Origin: UBA11612 sp963976395
GTDB taxonomy: Bacteria > Pseudomonadota > Alphaproteobacteria > Rhodospirillales > Rhodospirillaceae
Length of the DNA stretch: 8,668 nt
NCBI GenBank assembly: GCA_963976395.1
Contig: CAXBLG010000107.1
Location: 1-8,668, forward strand
Direction of reading: 5' to 3'
Part shown: positions 1 to 6,128 of the stretch, in pieces
Position numbering within the stretch: position 1 is the first letter of the stretch
Layout: every line of letters starts with the position of its first letter
Position numbers and translations under genes: made by a program
The notes under the pieces: model-generated
Database searches by the model: none
Seen by the model: the letters and a program-made list of their open reading frames with translations, nothing else
Told to the model about the DNA's origin: nothing

Positions 1-2
1 GT

Positions 3-572
3 TCGGGGCCAAGTCCATATTTTCGAGTTTCTGGAGCCTACACTTGGAATGATAGGCATAGAGTGCATGTTTTATATGCTCCGCTTAAAATAGTTGGTAC
101 CGATAGACTTGAAGAGCCTGTATCATTTCAAGGCATTTCTTTTGCGTCCGGTGAACTAACGCGCGCATTATATAGATTCGATTCATACCGTATCGGGTAC
201 CGCTATCGATTGTATGACTCTGACTCATGGCAAATGTGGGTGGGCGCAACCGTAAAGCTGCGCGATGCAAATATTTCCTTATCTCAAGGTTCGATAATAG
301 CCAATCGCGCCAACACGGGGCCCGTACCCTTATTGAGCGTCTATGTGCGCAAATCTATTTCCACGCGGTGGAGCTCCATATTGGAGGTGGAGGGGCTAGC
401 AGCTCCGCAAGGGAGAGCCTTAGATGCTGCTGTAAAACTGCGCTACCAATTTGAGAACGGTGCAGGTGTGAGCGCAGGCTATCGTATGCTGGAGGGCGGG
501 GCGGACAACAAGAAAGTTTATACGTTTGCGTGGATGCACTATGGGCTTGTGTCTTTTGACTATCGGTTTTAG
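3..572 (+). CDS. Outer-membrane beta-barrel protein, C-terminal part (5' end outside window)
   Basis: The frame is open from the first bases of the window, so the true start lies upstream; a GTG at 63 is only an internal Val codon. About 189 residues are visible. They are rich in aromatic and glycine residues, with alternating polar and hydrophobic stretches (for example around WQMWVGATVKL and VKLRYQF) separated by short turns. The last residues are FDYRF, and a terminal Phe is the usual C-terminal signature of Gram-negative outer-membrane barrels recognised by the BAM machinery. I infer several transmembrane beta strands and an outer-membrane location. The exact family (porin-like, surface antigen or transporter barrel) is not recognisable and no substrate can be named. 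No clear terminator follows the stop codon. Without the N-terminus a signal peptide cannot be checked. Confidence 0.6.
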   Translation, partial: SGPSPYFRVSGAYTWNDRHRVHVLYAPLKIVGTDRLEEPVSFQGISFASGELTRALYRFDSYRIGYRYRLYDSDSWQMWVGATVKLRDANISLSQGSIIANRANTGPVPLLSVYVRKSISTRWSSILEVEGLAAPQGRALDAAVKLRYQFENGAGVSAGYRMLEGGADNKKVYTFAWMHYGLVSFDYRF

Positions 573-761
573 CAGCTAACTGTTTCGACAAAACGGATTC
601 ATATTTTGCCAGAGTTTTGAAGTCGTTATTTTCATGGGACACTGCCAAAAGCAACGTATCGTTTGACGTATGATAAGCATCATTTATGTCATTCAAGCCG
701 TCATACCTTTATTCGCAAAACATAGCTGCAAATCACCAATTGAAAAACCGGTCAGAGGCGA
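573..761. other. Intergenic gap with a small inverted repeat
   Basis: This 189-base gap between the barrel gene and the CIA30 gene has no convincing ORF. At 664-691 there is a nested, operator-like arrangement: TGAC, then ATGAT-AAGC-ATCAT (670-683), then GTCA. A TTGACG at 663-668 could act as a -35 box, but the -10 region at the right distance is poor (TATGTC). A regulatory role is possible but not shown. Confidence 0.3.
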
Positions 762-1268
762 ATGCTTGTTGATGATTTTTCCAGCCTGGACTTGACGTCG
801 GCACTTGGCACGAAGTGGCGTGGTGTCAGTGATCGCGTGATGGGCGGGGTTTCTGAGGCAGTAATAAGCCGAGAATCTATCAACGACTGTTTTTACCTTC
901 GACTACGTGGGGACGTCCGTCTCGAGCGCAATGGAGGTTTTATCGAGGCTGTTTTAGATTTGACGTCGGCCAGAGATACATTTGATGCATCTGAGTACCG
1001 TGGGCTGCACCTTGTGGTTCGAGGAAATGGAGAGGATTACTCGATGCATATTCGGACGCCCGATTGCGTGCATCCCTGGCAGTCGTACCGCGCGCATTTT
1101 ACGGCAGGTCCGAGTTGGGAAAAGATTGATTTGCCATTCTATAACTTTGCATCACACCGTCTCGAGGTCCCGTTGAACACTGGAAGGCTTAAACGCGTTG
1201 GACTTGTGGCAATTGGACGCGCTTTTTCTGCTGACCTAATGGTCTCCCATATCAGCCTATACAGATAG
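762..1268 (+). CDS. CIA30-family protein (NDUFAF1-like beta-sandwich)
   Basis: This 168-residue protein has the family signature near its start: W19, then S23-D24-R25-V26-M27-G28-G29-V30-S31. It continues with beta-rich segments typical of the CIA30 galactose-binding-like fold (RNGGFIEAVLDL, YRGLHLVVRGNG, HPWQSYRAHF, WEKIDLPF, RVGLVAIG). In eukaryotes CIA30/NDUFAF1 helps assemble respiratory complex I; the role of the bacterial versions is largely unknown. The protein appears soluble, with no signal peptide or membrane segment. The ATG at 762 is the only reasonable start, because an in-frame TGA lies at 741-743. An AGAGG at 754-758 is a weak, close ribosome binding site. The length fits single-domain bacterial members. 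The next gene is on the opposite strand, so it probably forms a short transcript of its own. Confidence 0.85.
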   Translation: MLVDDFSSLDLTSALGTKWRGVSDRVMGGVSEAVISRESINDCFYLRLRGDVRLERNGGFIEAVLDLTSARDTFDASEYRGLHLVVRGNGEDYSMHIRTPDCVHPWQSYRAHFTAGPSWEKIDLPFYNFASHRLEVPLNTGRLKRVGLVAIGRAFSADLMVSHISLYR

Positions 1269-1301
1269 TGCATCTGCGTTCTAAAGACTCAAAAGCATGT
1301 G

Positions 1302-1327
1302 AAAAAAACACAGCGGCGCGGCCACCG
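1302..1327 (-). terminator. Candidate rho-independent terminator for the ATP-grasp gene
   Basis: Read on the minus strand, a 7-bp stem (CGGTGGC against GCCGCTG, with two G-U pairs) closes a 3-base loop. It is followed by TG and then seven T residues. It lies about 140 bases past the ATP-grasp stop codon. On the plus strand the T run would precede the hairpin, so it should terminate only minus-strand transcripts. The two wobble pairs lower confidence. Confidence 0.5.
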
Positions 1328-1350
1328 TAGATTACAACTATGCGCAATAA

Positions 1351-1437
1351 CTAACGATGACGTGTTTGATCCGTCGCCGGCTGGAAGAACCGGTCACGCA
1401 ACGCCGGCGGGTTGATACGGGCCATTGGGCGGTCCAT
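1351..1437 (-). CDS. Possible small ORF (28 aa) between the ATP-grasp gene and its terminator
   Basis: A short ORF begins MDRPMARINPPALRD and ends in a basic tail, QTRHR. It lies on the same strand as the ATP-grasp gene, 29 bases after its stop and upstream of the putative terminator, so it could be cotranscribed. No Shine-Dalgarno sequence is visible. It may be only 3' untranslated sequence or the remnant of a longer gene. I do not recognise it. Confidence 0.15.
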   Translation of the reverse strand: MDRPMARINPPALRDRFFQPATDQTRHR

Positions 1438-1466
1438 TTTGAAAATAGCTGCGCAAAATCGGGCCG

Positions 1467-2792
1467 TTAGACATAGAAATCTAATTCTTCTTGGGCTTTG
1501 AGCAGATCGCGTATCGTGATCGGGTCGTCCCCGAAGAAAAATACAAGGCCCCAATGGGTTCCGAAGGCTGAGCGGTCCGGAACCGTCTCTTCGGTCGGCG
1601 CGACGAGTTCATGGGACTCGAAGTAAGGATGCTCGATCGTTTCCTTGGGCATTTCCAGCTTGCTGACGACCCGGCGCCGTGGATAGACACCGAAGCAACC
1701 AGCATAGCCTTTCGCGTCAACCACTTCGCGGGGAAAGAAATCATTGACCTCATTCCTAGCGCTCTTGGGATCGAAAACCAACATCGATGCCTGATAAGCG
1801 CTGAATCCGTAAGCGCGCTCGATCAGTTCGAAAGCCTTGAATCCGGGGGGGCGATAAGCAACCTCGCCGAAGTACATCTCACCGTCCGCCGTCACAAAAT
1901 ACTCGGGGTGAATGAAACCAAATTGAATGTCGAATGTCTTAATCAACTTTTCGATCTGTTTGGTAATAGCCTCACGCCAACTTTCGAGTACTTTGGTAGC
2001 GGGGACAAACACCGAATATCCCAGTGTCACGTACTCGGAGATATTCAGGAACTTAATCTTGCCGTCGAAGATCCAGGCTTCAACTGCAAATTCCCAGCCG
2101 CTCAAATGGCTTTCCATCAACAGCGGATATTCTTCAGCCGGTATCTGGTCGATTTCCTCTATCGTGCGGATCATGCGGTGTCCGAGGCAGCCGGCCTTGT
2201 CGAAGGCTTTGACGTGAATAGGGTCATCCGGGTCGCCGTCGAGTTTGATCAGCGTCTGGTTTACCCGCTTCATAAAGCGAACAATGTCATCCTTCTCGTG
2301 CGCTTCCTCAAAGATACCTACGCGAATGCCTCCGAGCTGAGCACGCCGCTTCATCAGAGCCTTGTCGCGAAACAGGATGGACTGTCCGTACATTCGAGGG
2401 TTATCCATAAGGACTGAGTTAATCGCACCCGACCATTCAACGGTTTCCTCAAATAACGGAATGGCGACGTCTACGCCTTCATCCTTGAGGGTTTGGGCGA
2501 TCTCCATGGATCGATCATTCAGACGCGTAAAATCCCACGGAATGAACGGAATATTGTTTGCCTTGCAAAAATCCACAGCCCATCCGGGAGCAACCACCAC
2601 ATAGCGGCGGTTGAAACTTTGGGCAGCCTTGATGGCATTAAAACTCCAGCCAAGCAGGGCAATATAACCTTTTTTAGGGTCCTTCGGTGTTTCTGTTCCG
2701 CGGACTGAGTCCAGTGTCGGATCGATCCAGGATGAAATATCCGGGGACATTTTATCTGAGGCAACCGACATTTTGTCTGAGGTAACCGTCAT
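1467..2792 (-). CDS. ATP-grasp domain protein (carboxylate-amine ligase type)
   Basis: This 441-residue protein has ATP-grasp architecture: an N-terminal nucleotide-fold domain (YIALLGWSFNAIKAA around 43-57), then the ATP-grasp domain. Visible landmarks are D143-K144 in the segment before the ATP-grasp N-lobe, K195 in HVKAFDKAG (likely ATP contact), E227-S-H-L-S-G-W-E-F (226-235), and a metal/phosphate region with H295-P-E297 and E310-V-A-Y-R314-P-P-G317. Such enzymes activate a carboxylate as an acyl phosphate and join it to an amine or other nucleophile; the substrate here is unknown. The start was placed at 2792 because GAAGGAGAG lies just upstream on the minus strand; the frame continues open to 2867 without a better site. 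The usual E-x-N metal motif reads E-V-A. The N-terminus contains a tandem 7-residue repeat. It is divergent from the gene cluster beginning near 3261. Confidence 0.9.
   Translation of the reverse strand: MTVTSDKMSVASDKMSPDISSWIDPTLDSVRGTETPKDPKKGYIALLGWSFNAIKAAQSFNRRYVVVAPGWAVDFCKANNIPFIPWDFTRLNDRSMEIAQTLKDEGVDVAIPLFEETVEWSGAINSVLMDNPRMYGQSILFRDKALMKRRAQLGGIRVGIFEEAHEKDDIVRFMKRVNQTLIKLDGDPDDPIHVKAFDKAGCLGHRMIRTIEEIDQIPAEEYPLLMESHLSGWEFAVEAWIFDGKIKFLNISEYVTLGYSVFVPATKVLESWREAITKQIEKLIKTFDIQFGFIHPEYFVTADGEMYFGEVAYRPPGFKAFELIERAYGFSAYQASMLVFDPKSARNEVNDFFPREVVDAKGYAGCFGVYPRRRVVSKLEMPKETIEHPYFESHELVAPTEETVPDRSAFGTHWGLVFFFGDDPITIRDLLKAQEELDFYV
2746..2787. repeat. 21-bp tandem duplication inside the ATP-grasp N-terminus
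   Basis: Units at 2746-2766 and 2767-2787 differ at only two positions. Each encodes seven residues in frame, giving VTSDKMS then VASDKMS at residues 3-16. Both units contain an ATG in the reading frame, so alternative starts at Met8 and Met15 exist, although the strong ribosome binding site favours 2792. Confidence 0.9.
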
Positions 2793-2868
2793 GAAACTCT
2801 CTCCTTCGGATTGACTGCGAGAAGTGGCGCTTAATTTTGTGCGACCCGATGCGCGGAAGCGGTTCAAC

Positions 2869-2888
2869 GTCGATTTTCATGAATCGAC
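2869..2888. repeat. Inverted repeat upstream of the ATP-grasp gene
   Basis: A 7-bp perfect inverted repeat, GTCGATT and AATCGAC, flanks a 6-base loop about 77 bases upstream of the ATP-grasp start. It could be an operator or an RNA hairpin in the leader. No T run follows on the minus strand, so it is not a terminator. Confidence 0.4.
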
Positions 2889-2971
2889 AGATCATTCTGA
2901 GCAACACACTGCGCCTTGAAAGAGGCTGCAACGTAGTGCCGGGATCGCATGTTTCGTGGATTTGATTGTAG

Positions 2972-3001
2972 AGTGTACCTTGATTGACTGTTCGGCGTCA
3001 A
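2972..3001 (-). promoter_or_regulatory. Candidate sigma70-type promoter for the ATP-grasp gene
   Basis: On the minus strand TTGACG (2996-3001; five of six consensus bases) is separated by 18 bases from TACACT (2972-2977; four of six). The transcript would start near 2965 and carry a leader of roughly 170 bases that includes the 2869-2888 hairpin. This is a motif match only. Confidence 0.35.
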
Positions 3002-3260
3002 AAGTCTCGGGCAGTCCATAAGAGACACTTGACTGATCGGCTTGAAGGATCAGCAAAAATGTATGGGAGGCAAGGACGTTAGCTCGGCTGAACGGCGGTG
3101 GCTTCACAATATGCTTGCCACATAAAATTCCTACACGATACGCGACGAGAACGGCGAACGCGACATGACGCTCACCTAACAGATTCGCGTTTTGGGTCGC
3201 AGGCGGGTAGGGTGAATTTCGTCGGAATGAGAATGCAACCAATCAAGAGAAGGTGCGGCA

Positions 3261-3401
3261 ATGACTCAACAATTAGAAAACACACCTCTCGACCTTGATG
3301 ATAGTCCTGTACCCGGCGGTTCTGCCACTGAGGGATTACATGTCTGTCTTTACAGATATATGCCGATATCTTGGCTGGATCTTCAACGGCTCGAATTTTG
3401 A
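3261..3401 (+). CDS. Small ORF (46 aa), possibly a frame-disrupted gene
   Basis: The ATG at 3261 follows a plausible ribosome binding site (AGAAGG at 3248-3253). It encodes a 46-residue peptide beginning MTQQLENTPLDLDDSPVPGG and ending WLDLQRLEF. The stop at 3399 falls inside a 7-bp tandem duplication, GAATTTT at 3393-3399 and 3400-3406. Removing one copy would extend the frame to a 70-residue product ending at the TAA at 3478-3480. That TAA overlaps an ATG at 3480, whose frame (MFGDDSQRVEELF onward) stops at 3549-3551. I do not recognise any of these peptides. It could be a real short leader or precursor-like peptide, the broken N-terminus of the large downstream gene, or a small gene carrying a frameshift. 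Its place directly ahead of the large gene suggests a shared transcript. Confidence 0.4.
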   Translation: MTQQLENTPLDLDDSPVPGGSATEGLHVCLYRYMPISWLDLQRLEF

Positions 3402-3406
3402 ATTTT
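3393..3406. repeat. 7-bp tandem duplication that breaks the reading frame
   Basis: GAATTTT occurs twice head to tail. The second copy creates an in-frame TGA for the ORF starting at 3261 and shifts the downstream frame by one. This is the pattern left by replication slippage; an assembly error is also possible. Confidence 0.8.
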
Positions 3407-3636
3407 ATGACCATACGGCTTCCATCCAAACGAACAAATCCGGCCGCGTAGTCTTTGGTATTCGCAGTGGCTTAGAATAATGTTTGGTGACGATTCTCAG
3501 CGGGTGGAAGAATTGTTTTTGAAACAGGAAAATTACGATTTCTACATTTGAGCGACATAGCGCAGACGGAGACACCGGACCGGTTGGTCAGAATGCGAAT
3601 GGGCAAGTCGCGTCTGAAGGCGTTAATACTCAGCTT
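3402..3636. other. Ambiguous 5' region of the large cysteine-protease-like gene
   Basis: No single frame runs through this stretch, yet several pieces look coding. Frame 3480-3551 encodes MFGDDSQRVEELFLKQENYD and more. The frame of the large gene is open from 3523 and reads FERHSADGDTGPVGQNANGQ around 3547-3606, with many G-starting codons as in real genes. A third frame, 3548-3640, ends in a TGA that overlaps the TTG start at 3637; its own TTG start overlaps the stop of the 3480 frame. Either short coupled ORFs or one to two indels in an originally longer gene would explain this. Confidence 0.4.
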
Positions 3637-5565
3637 TTGAAAGTCCAGTTTGTTACAGCTCTCGACAAACTGGAAAGCGCCAGCAGTATCGACAAGCCCA
3701 TTCATCAAGGGGATCTGCTGGATCTCACGTTTCAGCTATTGAAAGAAGAAGGTGGGTCATTGGCTCTTTACGAGTTTGCCCCACGCTTTGGCGGGTCCGG
3801 TATTTTCGCCGATACTGATTGGGCGTTGCCGGGATTGCTCCAATCTCGATTGGTGCGCGGGTCGCTGACGGGCGAGCCCCGAACGGTCGCAATCGAGAGT
3901 CTTAATCAACTGCGGTTTTTAGCGATAGCCCAAGGAGACTGCACAGATTCTGATGTGTCACCCGAAAAGGCTCGCACCTTCTTGACTGAGTCGGTCGTCC
4001 AAAATCTGGATATGCTTTTCGACCGTACAACGGAAGAATCGCGCGGAGGCGGGCGAGCTGCGCTTGGATTGTTGAATTTGATCGTCGATACAGTTGGTCT
4101 CGGAGAAATCTTTGAAGGCCTGGTGGATGAGGTCGAAGCCGTCCTCGCCCAACGGCCAGTCCGTGTAACCGAAATCAAATCGATGATCAGCCGACTTTCT
4201 GTGGCGGATCAAGATAGCGTTTCTTTACCCGACACGGCACGCCAACGAGGGCGTAATTTGGCATCCGCATTGTTTACGCCTAGTCCAATGACGGCGACCG
4301 ATCCAGGTGTTGATGAGTACAAGGCCGCGCTTATGCGGGCGGATATAAACGCCATCGAAAACGAATCGAGGGCGATGACGGCGAACATGCACGCATACGG
4401 TATCGTGTCCGATTATCATGCTGTATTGGTGCGCTTCTTACGAGCCAACCACCCAGACATGCTCGTCGCTGCACTGGGCGTGAGCGAGGTTGGTCGTCAA
4501 TCTTTTTTATGTTTTAGAGATTTGATTCTGGCCCTTGTCGACTACGCGGTGCATGTCCCGACAGCACAAGCGATCTATGGCCTTAACGGCGTTCTTGAGC
4601 GTGGAACGATATTCAATAAAGCTGTGGCAGCCGGCTTATGGCGCATGATTGACCTTTCTCTGCGCCCTGCGGTACGTGAACGCTTGGCAGGGGCCTTCGG
4701 ACATACGGCTGAGCCGGAACAACACTTGATGGCTGGCTTGCTGGGCGTTCTTGGCCACCCCCTCGGTGTTGGCCAAGGCGATAATCCTACATGCCAATCG
4801 GCACGGGCCATCTCACTGTGGGCGCAAAACGATCCGGATTATCTTATTCAACTGGTTCGCTGGGCGGGGAGCAACAGCGCGCTCGCTATGAGTTTCGAAG
4901 GAAAAGAAATTTCGTCGGAAGGTCTGCAATCGGGGCTTGCGGTTTCATTCAATGCCAACGTCGATGCAGTGTCGGTTGTTTTGGTGCCGCATCTTGACCG
5001 TATCTACGCTGAGATGTGTCGTCTGGTGGAAGGGCGCGATGAAGATGGGCATAAATGGATTAATCCGGCATTTCATGGATGGTGGGTGCCGCGCGGTTGT
5101 GCTTGTCTTGTAGATATTAATACCGGGGCTGTGCGTGATTTCGAAAAATTTATCCGCTTATTTTACGCGGCCTATCACCCGCTCTTTAACGGTAACTTAC
5201 CGGTATTGCACGCCCAACCCGCCGGCATTGCCGCGACGGATGCGATGGGTGAATACATTGGCTCACATGCCGTCAGTATTGAACGTCTGGCACTTGATGC
5301 TGACGGCAACATGCGTGTGTATTTTAATAATCCGAATGATGAAGGGCGCCAACACTGGGGCGGTGAAGTCTCCACTTCCGTAAAAGAACACGGCGAATTA
5401 CCAGGAGAATCTTCCTTGCCGGTTGTGGAGTTCGCGAGCCGTCTTTATTTGTTCCACTATGACCCTCTCGACATTGGTGACGGGTCCACAGTCTCTGCCA
5501 AGGAAATTAATCACATTGCTGAACTTGCGCGTGAGAGTTGGGCGAAAACCAGAGAGTGGGTGTAG
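3637..5565 (+). CDS. Large unnamed protein with a papain-like cysteine-hydrolase signature
   Basis: About 642 residues from the TTG at 3637; I do not recognise a named family. Residues 1-370 are mostly helical with no visible motif. The C-terminal half carries Q380-G-D-N-P-T-C386-Q-S-A-R, then G-S-H544-A-V-S-I, then Y-F-N564-N-P-N with a following HWGG. Gln six residues before Cys, followed by His-Ala-Val and an Asn about 20 residues later, is the order and spacing of the papain-type Gln/Cys/His/Asn active site (papain Q19, C25, H159, N175). I infer a cysteine protease, amidase or acyltransferase; this is a motif reading, not a family match. No signal peptide or membrane segment is clear, so it is probably cytoplasmic. 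The start is uncertain: the frame is open from 3523, no ATG exists there, and the TTG lacks a well-placed ribosome binding site. It ends 64 bases before ectC, likely in one operon. Confidence 0.85.
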   Translation: MKVQFVTALDKLESASSIDKPIHQGDLLDLTFQLLKEEGGSLALYEFAPRFGGSGIFADTDWALPGLLQSRLVRGSLTGEPRTVAIESLNQLRFLAIAQGDCTDSDVSPEKARTFLTESVVQNLDMLFDRTTEESRGGGRAALGLLNLIVDTVGLGEIFEGLVDEVEAVLAQRPVRVTEIKSMISRLSVADQDSVSLPDTARQRGRNLASALFTPSPMTATDPGVDEYKAALMRADINAIENESRAMTANMHAYGIVSDYHAVLVRFLRANHPDMLVAALGVSEVGRQSFLCFRDLILALVDYAVHVPTAQAIYGLNGVLERGTIFNKAVAAGLWRMIDLSLRPAVRERLAGAFGHTAEPEQHLMAGLLGVLGHPLGVGQGDNPTCQSARAISLWAQNDPDYLIQLVRWAGSNSALAMSFEGKEISSEGLQSGLAVSFNANVDAVSVVLVPHLDRIYAEMCRLVEGRDEDGHKWINPAFHGWWVPRGCACLVDINTGAVRDFEKFIRLFYAAYHPLFNGNLPVLHAQPAGIAATDAMGEYIGSHAVSIERLALDADGNMRVYFNNPNDEGRQHWGGEVSTSVKEHGELPGESSLPVVEFASRLYLFHYDPLDIGDGSTVSAKEINHIAELARESWAKTREWV

Positions 5566-5584
5566 CGGAGAGAGAAGTTTTATT

Positions 5585-5612
5585 TGGCCATATATCGTGT
5601 TTCGTGGCCATA
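5585..5612. promoter_or_regulatory. Paired direct repeat TGGCCATA upstream of ectC
   Basis: TGGCCATA occurs at 5585-5592 and 5605-5612, exactly 20 bases apart (about two helical turns), in the short gap before ectC. Each unit contains the palindrome TGGCCA. This spacing suits a regulator binding two sites on one DNA face, but no sigma70 promoter is clear nearby. A binding role is inferred. Confidence 0.35.
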
Positions 5613-5629
5613 CTGTTTAGGAGTTACAA

Positions 5630-6022
5630 ATGATTGTAAGAAGACTTAAAGAAGACATTCTTGGGACTGAAAACGAAGTTCACGCCCACACAAAGACCTG
5701 GACCAGTCGGCGATTGCTTCTTAAGAAAGATGGCATGGGGTTTTCATTCCACGACACGCTCATTCATGGAGGGACCGAGACGCTCATTCACTATGCCAAT
5801 CATTTGGAAGCAGTGTATTGCGTCGAAGGTGAAGGCGAACTTGAAGAAATTGAGTCGGGCAAGATTCATAAATTAAGCGACGGCACAATGTACGCGCTTA
5901 ATGGCCATGAGAAACATTGGTTGCGGGCCACAAAGACCATGCGCATGATTTGCGTTTTCAATCCACCGCTGACTGGTAAGGAAGACCACGATAAGGATGG
6001 AGTGTATCCACTATTGGACTAG
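5630..6022 (+). CDS. ectC: L-ectoine synthase (EctC, cupin)
   Basis: A 130-residue protein that matches EctC along its whole length, with the highly conserved block TWTSRRLLLKKDGMGFSFHD, then HYANHLEAVYCVEGEGE, and VFNPPLTG near the end. EctC is a cytoplasmic iron-dependent cupin that closes N-gamma-acetyl-L-2,4-diaminobutyrate to ectoine by loss of water. The residues known to bind metal (E60, Y88, H96) and to act in catalysis (Y55, H58) are present, numbered here three higher than in the Paenibacillus enzyme, so it should be active. AGGAG at 5619-5623 sits six bases before the ATG. No ectA, ectB, ectD, ask_ect or ectR is in the window. Solitary EctC proteins are known in other bacteria, and some also cyclise glutamine-like substrates, so the natural substrate here may not be the classical one. 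Confidence 0.95.
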   Translation: MIVRRLKEDILGTENEVHAHTKTWTSRRLLLKKDGMGFSFHDTLIHGGTETLIHYANHLEAVYCVEGEGELEEIESGKIHKLSDGTMYALNGHEKHWLRATKTMRMICVFNPPLTGKEDHDKDGVYPLLD

Positions 6023-6042
6023 GGGGCCACTCCGGCTACCCC
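6022..6042 (+). other. GC-rich hairpin directly after ectC
   Basis: GGGG-GCC pairs with GGC-CCCC across a 5-base loop, with a TA bulge, starting at the last base of the ectC stop codon. No T run follows, so it is not a standard intrinsic terminator; it could stabilise the transcript end or slow the polymerase. A second, looser inverted repeat, CGTGTG/CACACG, lies at 6051-6081. Confidence 0.35.
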
Positions 6043-6091
6043 GCCCAAGACGTGTGTAACGCTTGAATGCTGTCTCACACGCGCACCAGAG

Positions 6092-6121
6092 TAGAATATA
6101 AGGTCGACCTATATGTCGGAG
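6092..6121 (+). promoter_or_regulatory. -10-like box and palindrome ahead of the deacetylase gene
   Basis: TAGAAT at 6092-6097 matches five of six -10 bases, though no good -35 lies 16-18 bases upstream. Overlapping it is a near-perfect palindrome, ATAT-A-AGGTCGACCT-ATAT at 6096-6114, whose core AGGTCGACCT is exact. GGAG at 6118-6121 is the ribosome binding site, seven bases before the GTG start. The palindrome is placed to act as an operator or to fold over the ribosome binding site. Confidence 0.4.
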
Positions 6122-6128
6122 CGCTGAT

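Larger units (their letters stand above)
2793..3260. other. Divergent intergenic region (468 bp)
   Basis: No convincing gene is seen; the minus-strand frame at 2892-3242 has no family resemblance and no ribosome binding site. The region holds the candidate minus-strand promoter at 2972-3001. Two small inverted repeats are visible: GTCGATT/AATCGAC at 2869-2888, in the likely leader of the ATP-grasp gene, and CTGATC/GATCAG at 3033-3053. For the plus strand, TTGACT at 3029-3034 and TAAAAT at 3123-3128 are promoter-like, but neither has a well-spaced partner. Confidence 0.5.

Noticed and set aside
686..772. 28-codon frame overlapping the CIA30 start
   Set aside because: No ribosome binding site and no recognisable sequence.
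1611..2417. 268-codon plus-strand frame antisense to the ATP-grasp gene
   Set aside because: It lies fully opposite a well-supported gene, has no family resemblance and no ribosome binding site; it reflects codon bias of the real gene.
2793..2867. 25-residue N-terminal extension of the ATP-grasp protein
   Set aside because: The extension would span the strong GAAGGAGAG ribosome binding site directly ahead of 2792, and its residues look non-conserved.
2892..3242. 116-codon minus-strand frame in the divergent intergenic region
   Set aside because: No recognisable domain, no ribosome binding site, and it overlaps the candidate promoter of the ATP-grasp gene.
6022..6042. Hairpin after ectC as an intrinsic terminator
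   Set aside because: The stem is good but no T run follows, so termination is not supported; it is kept only as a hairpin.
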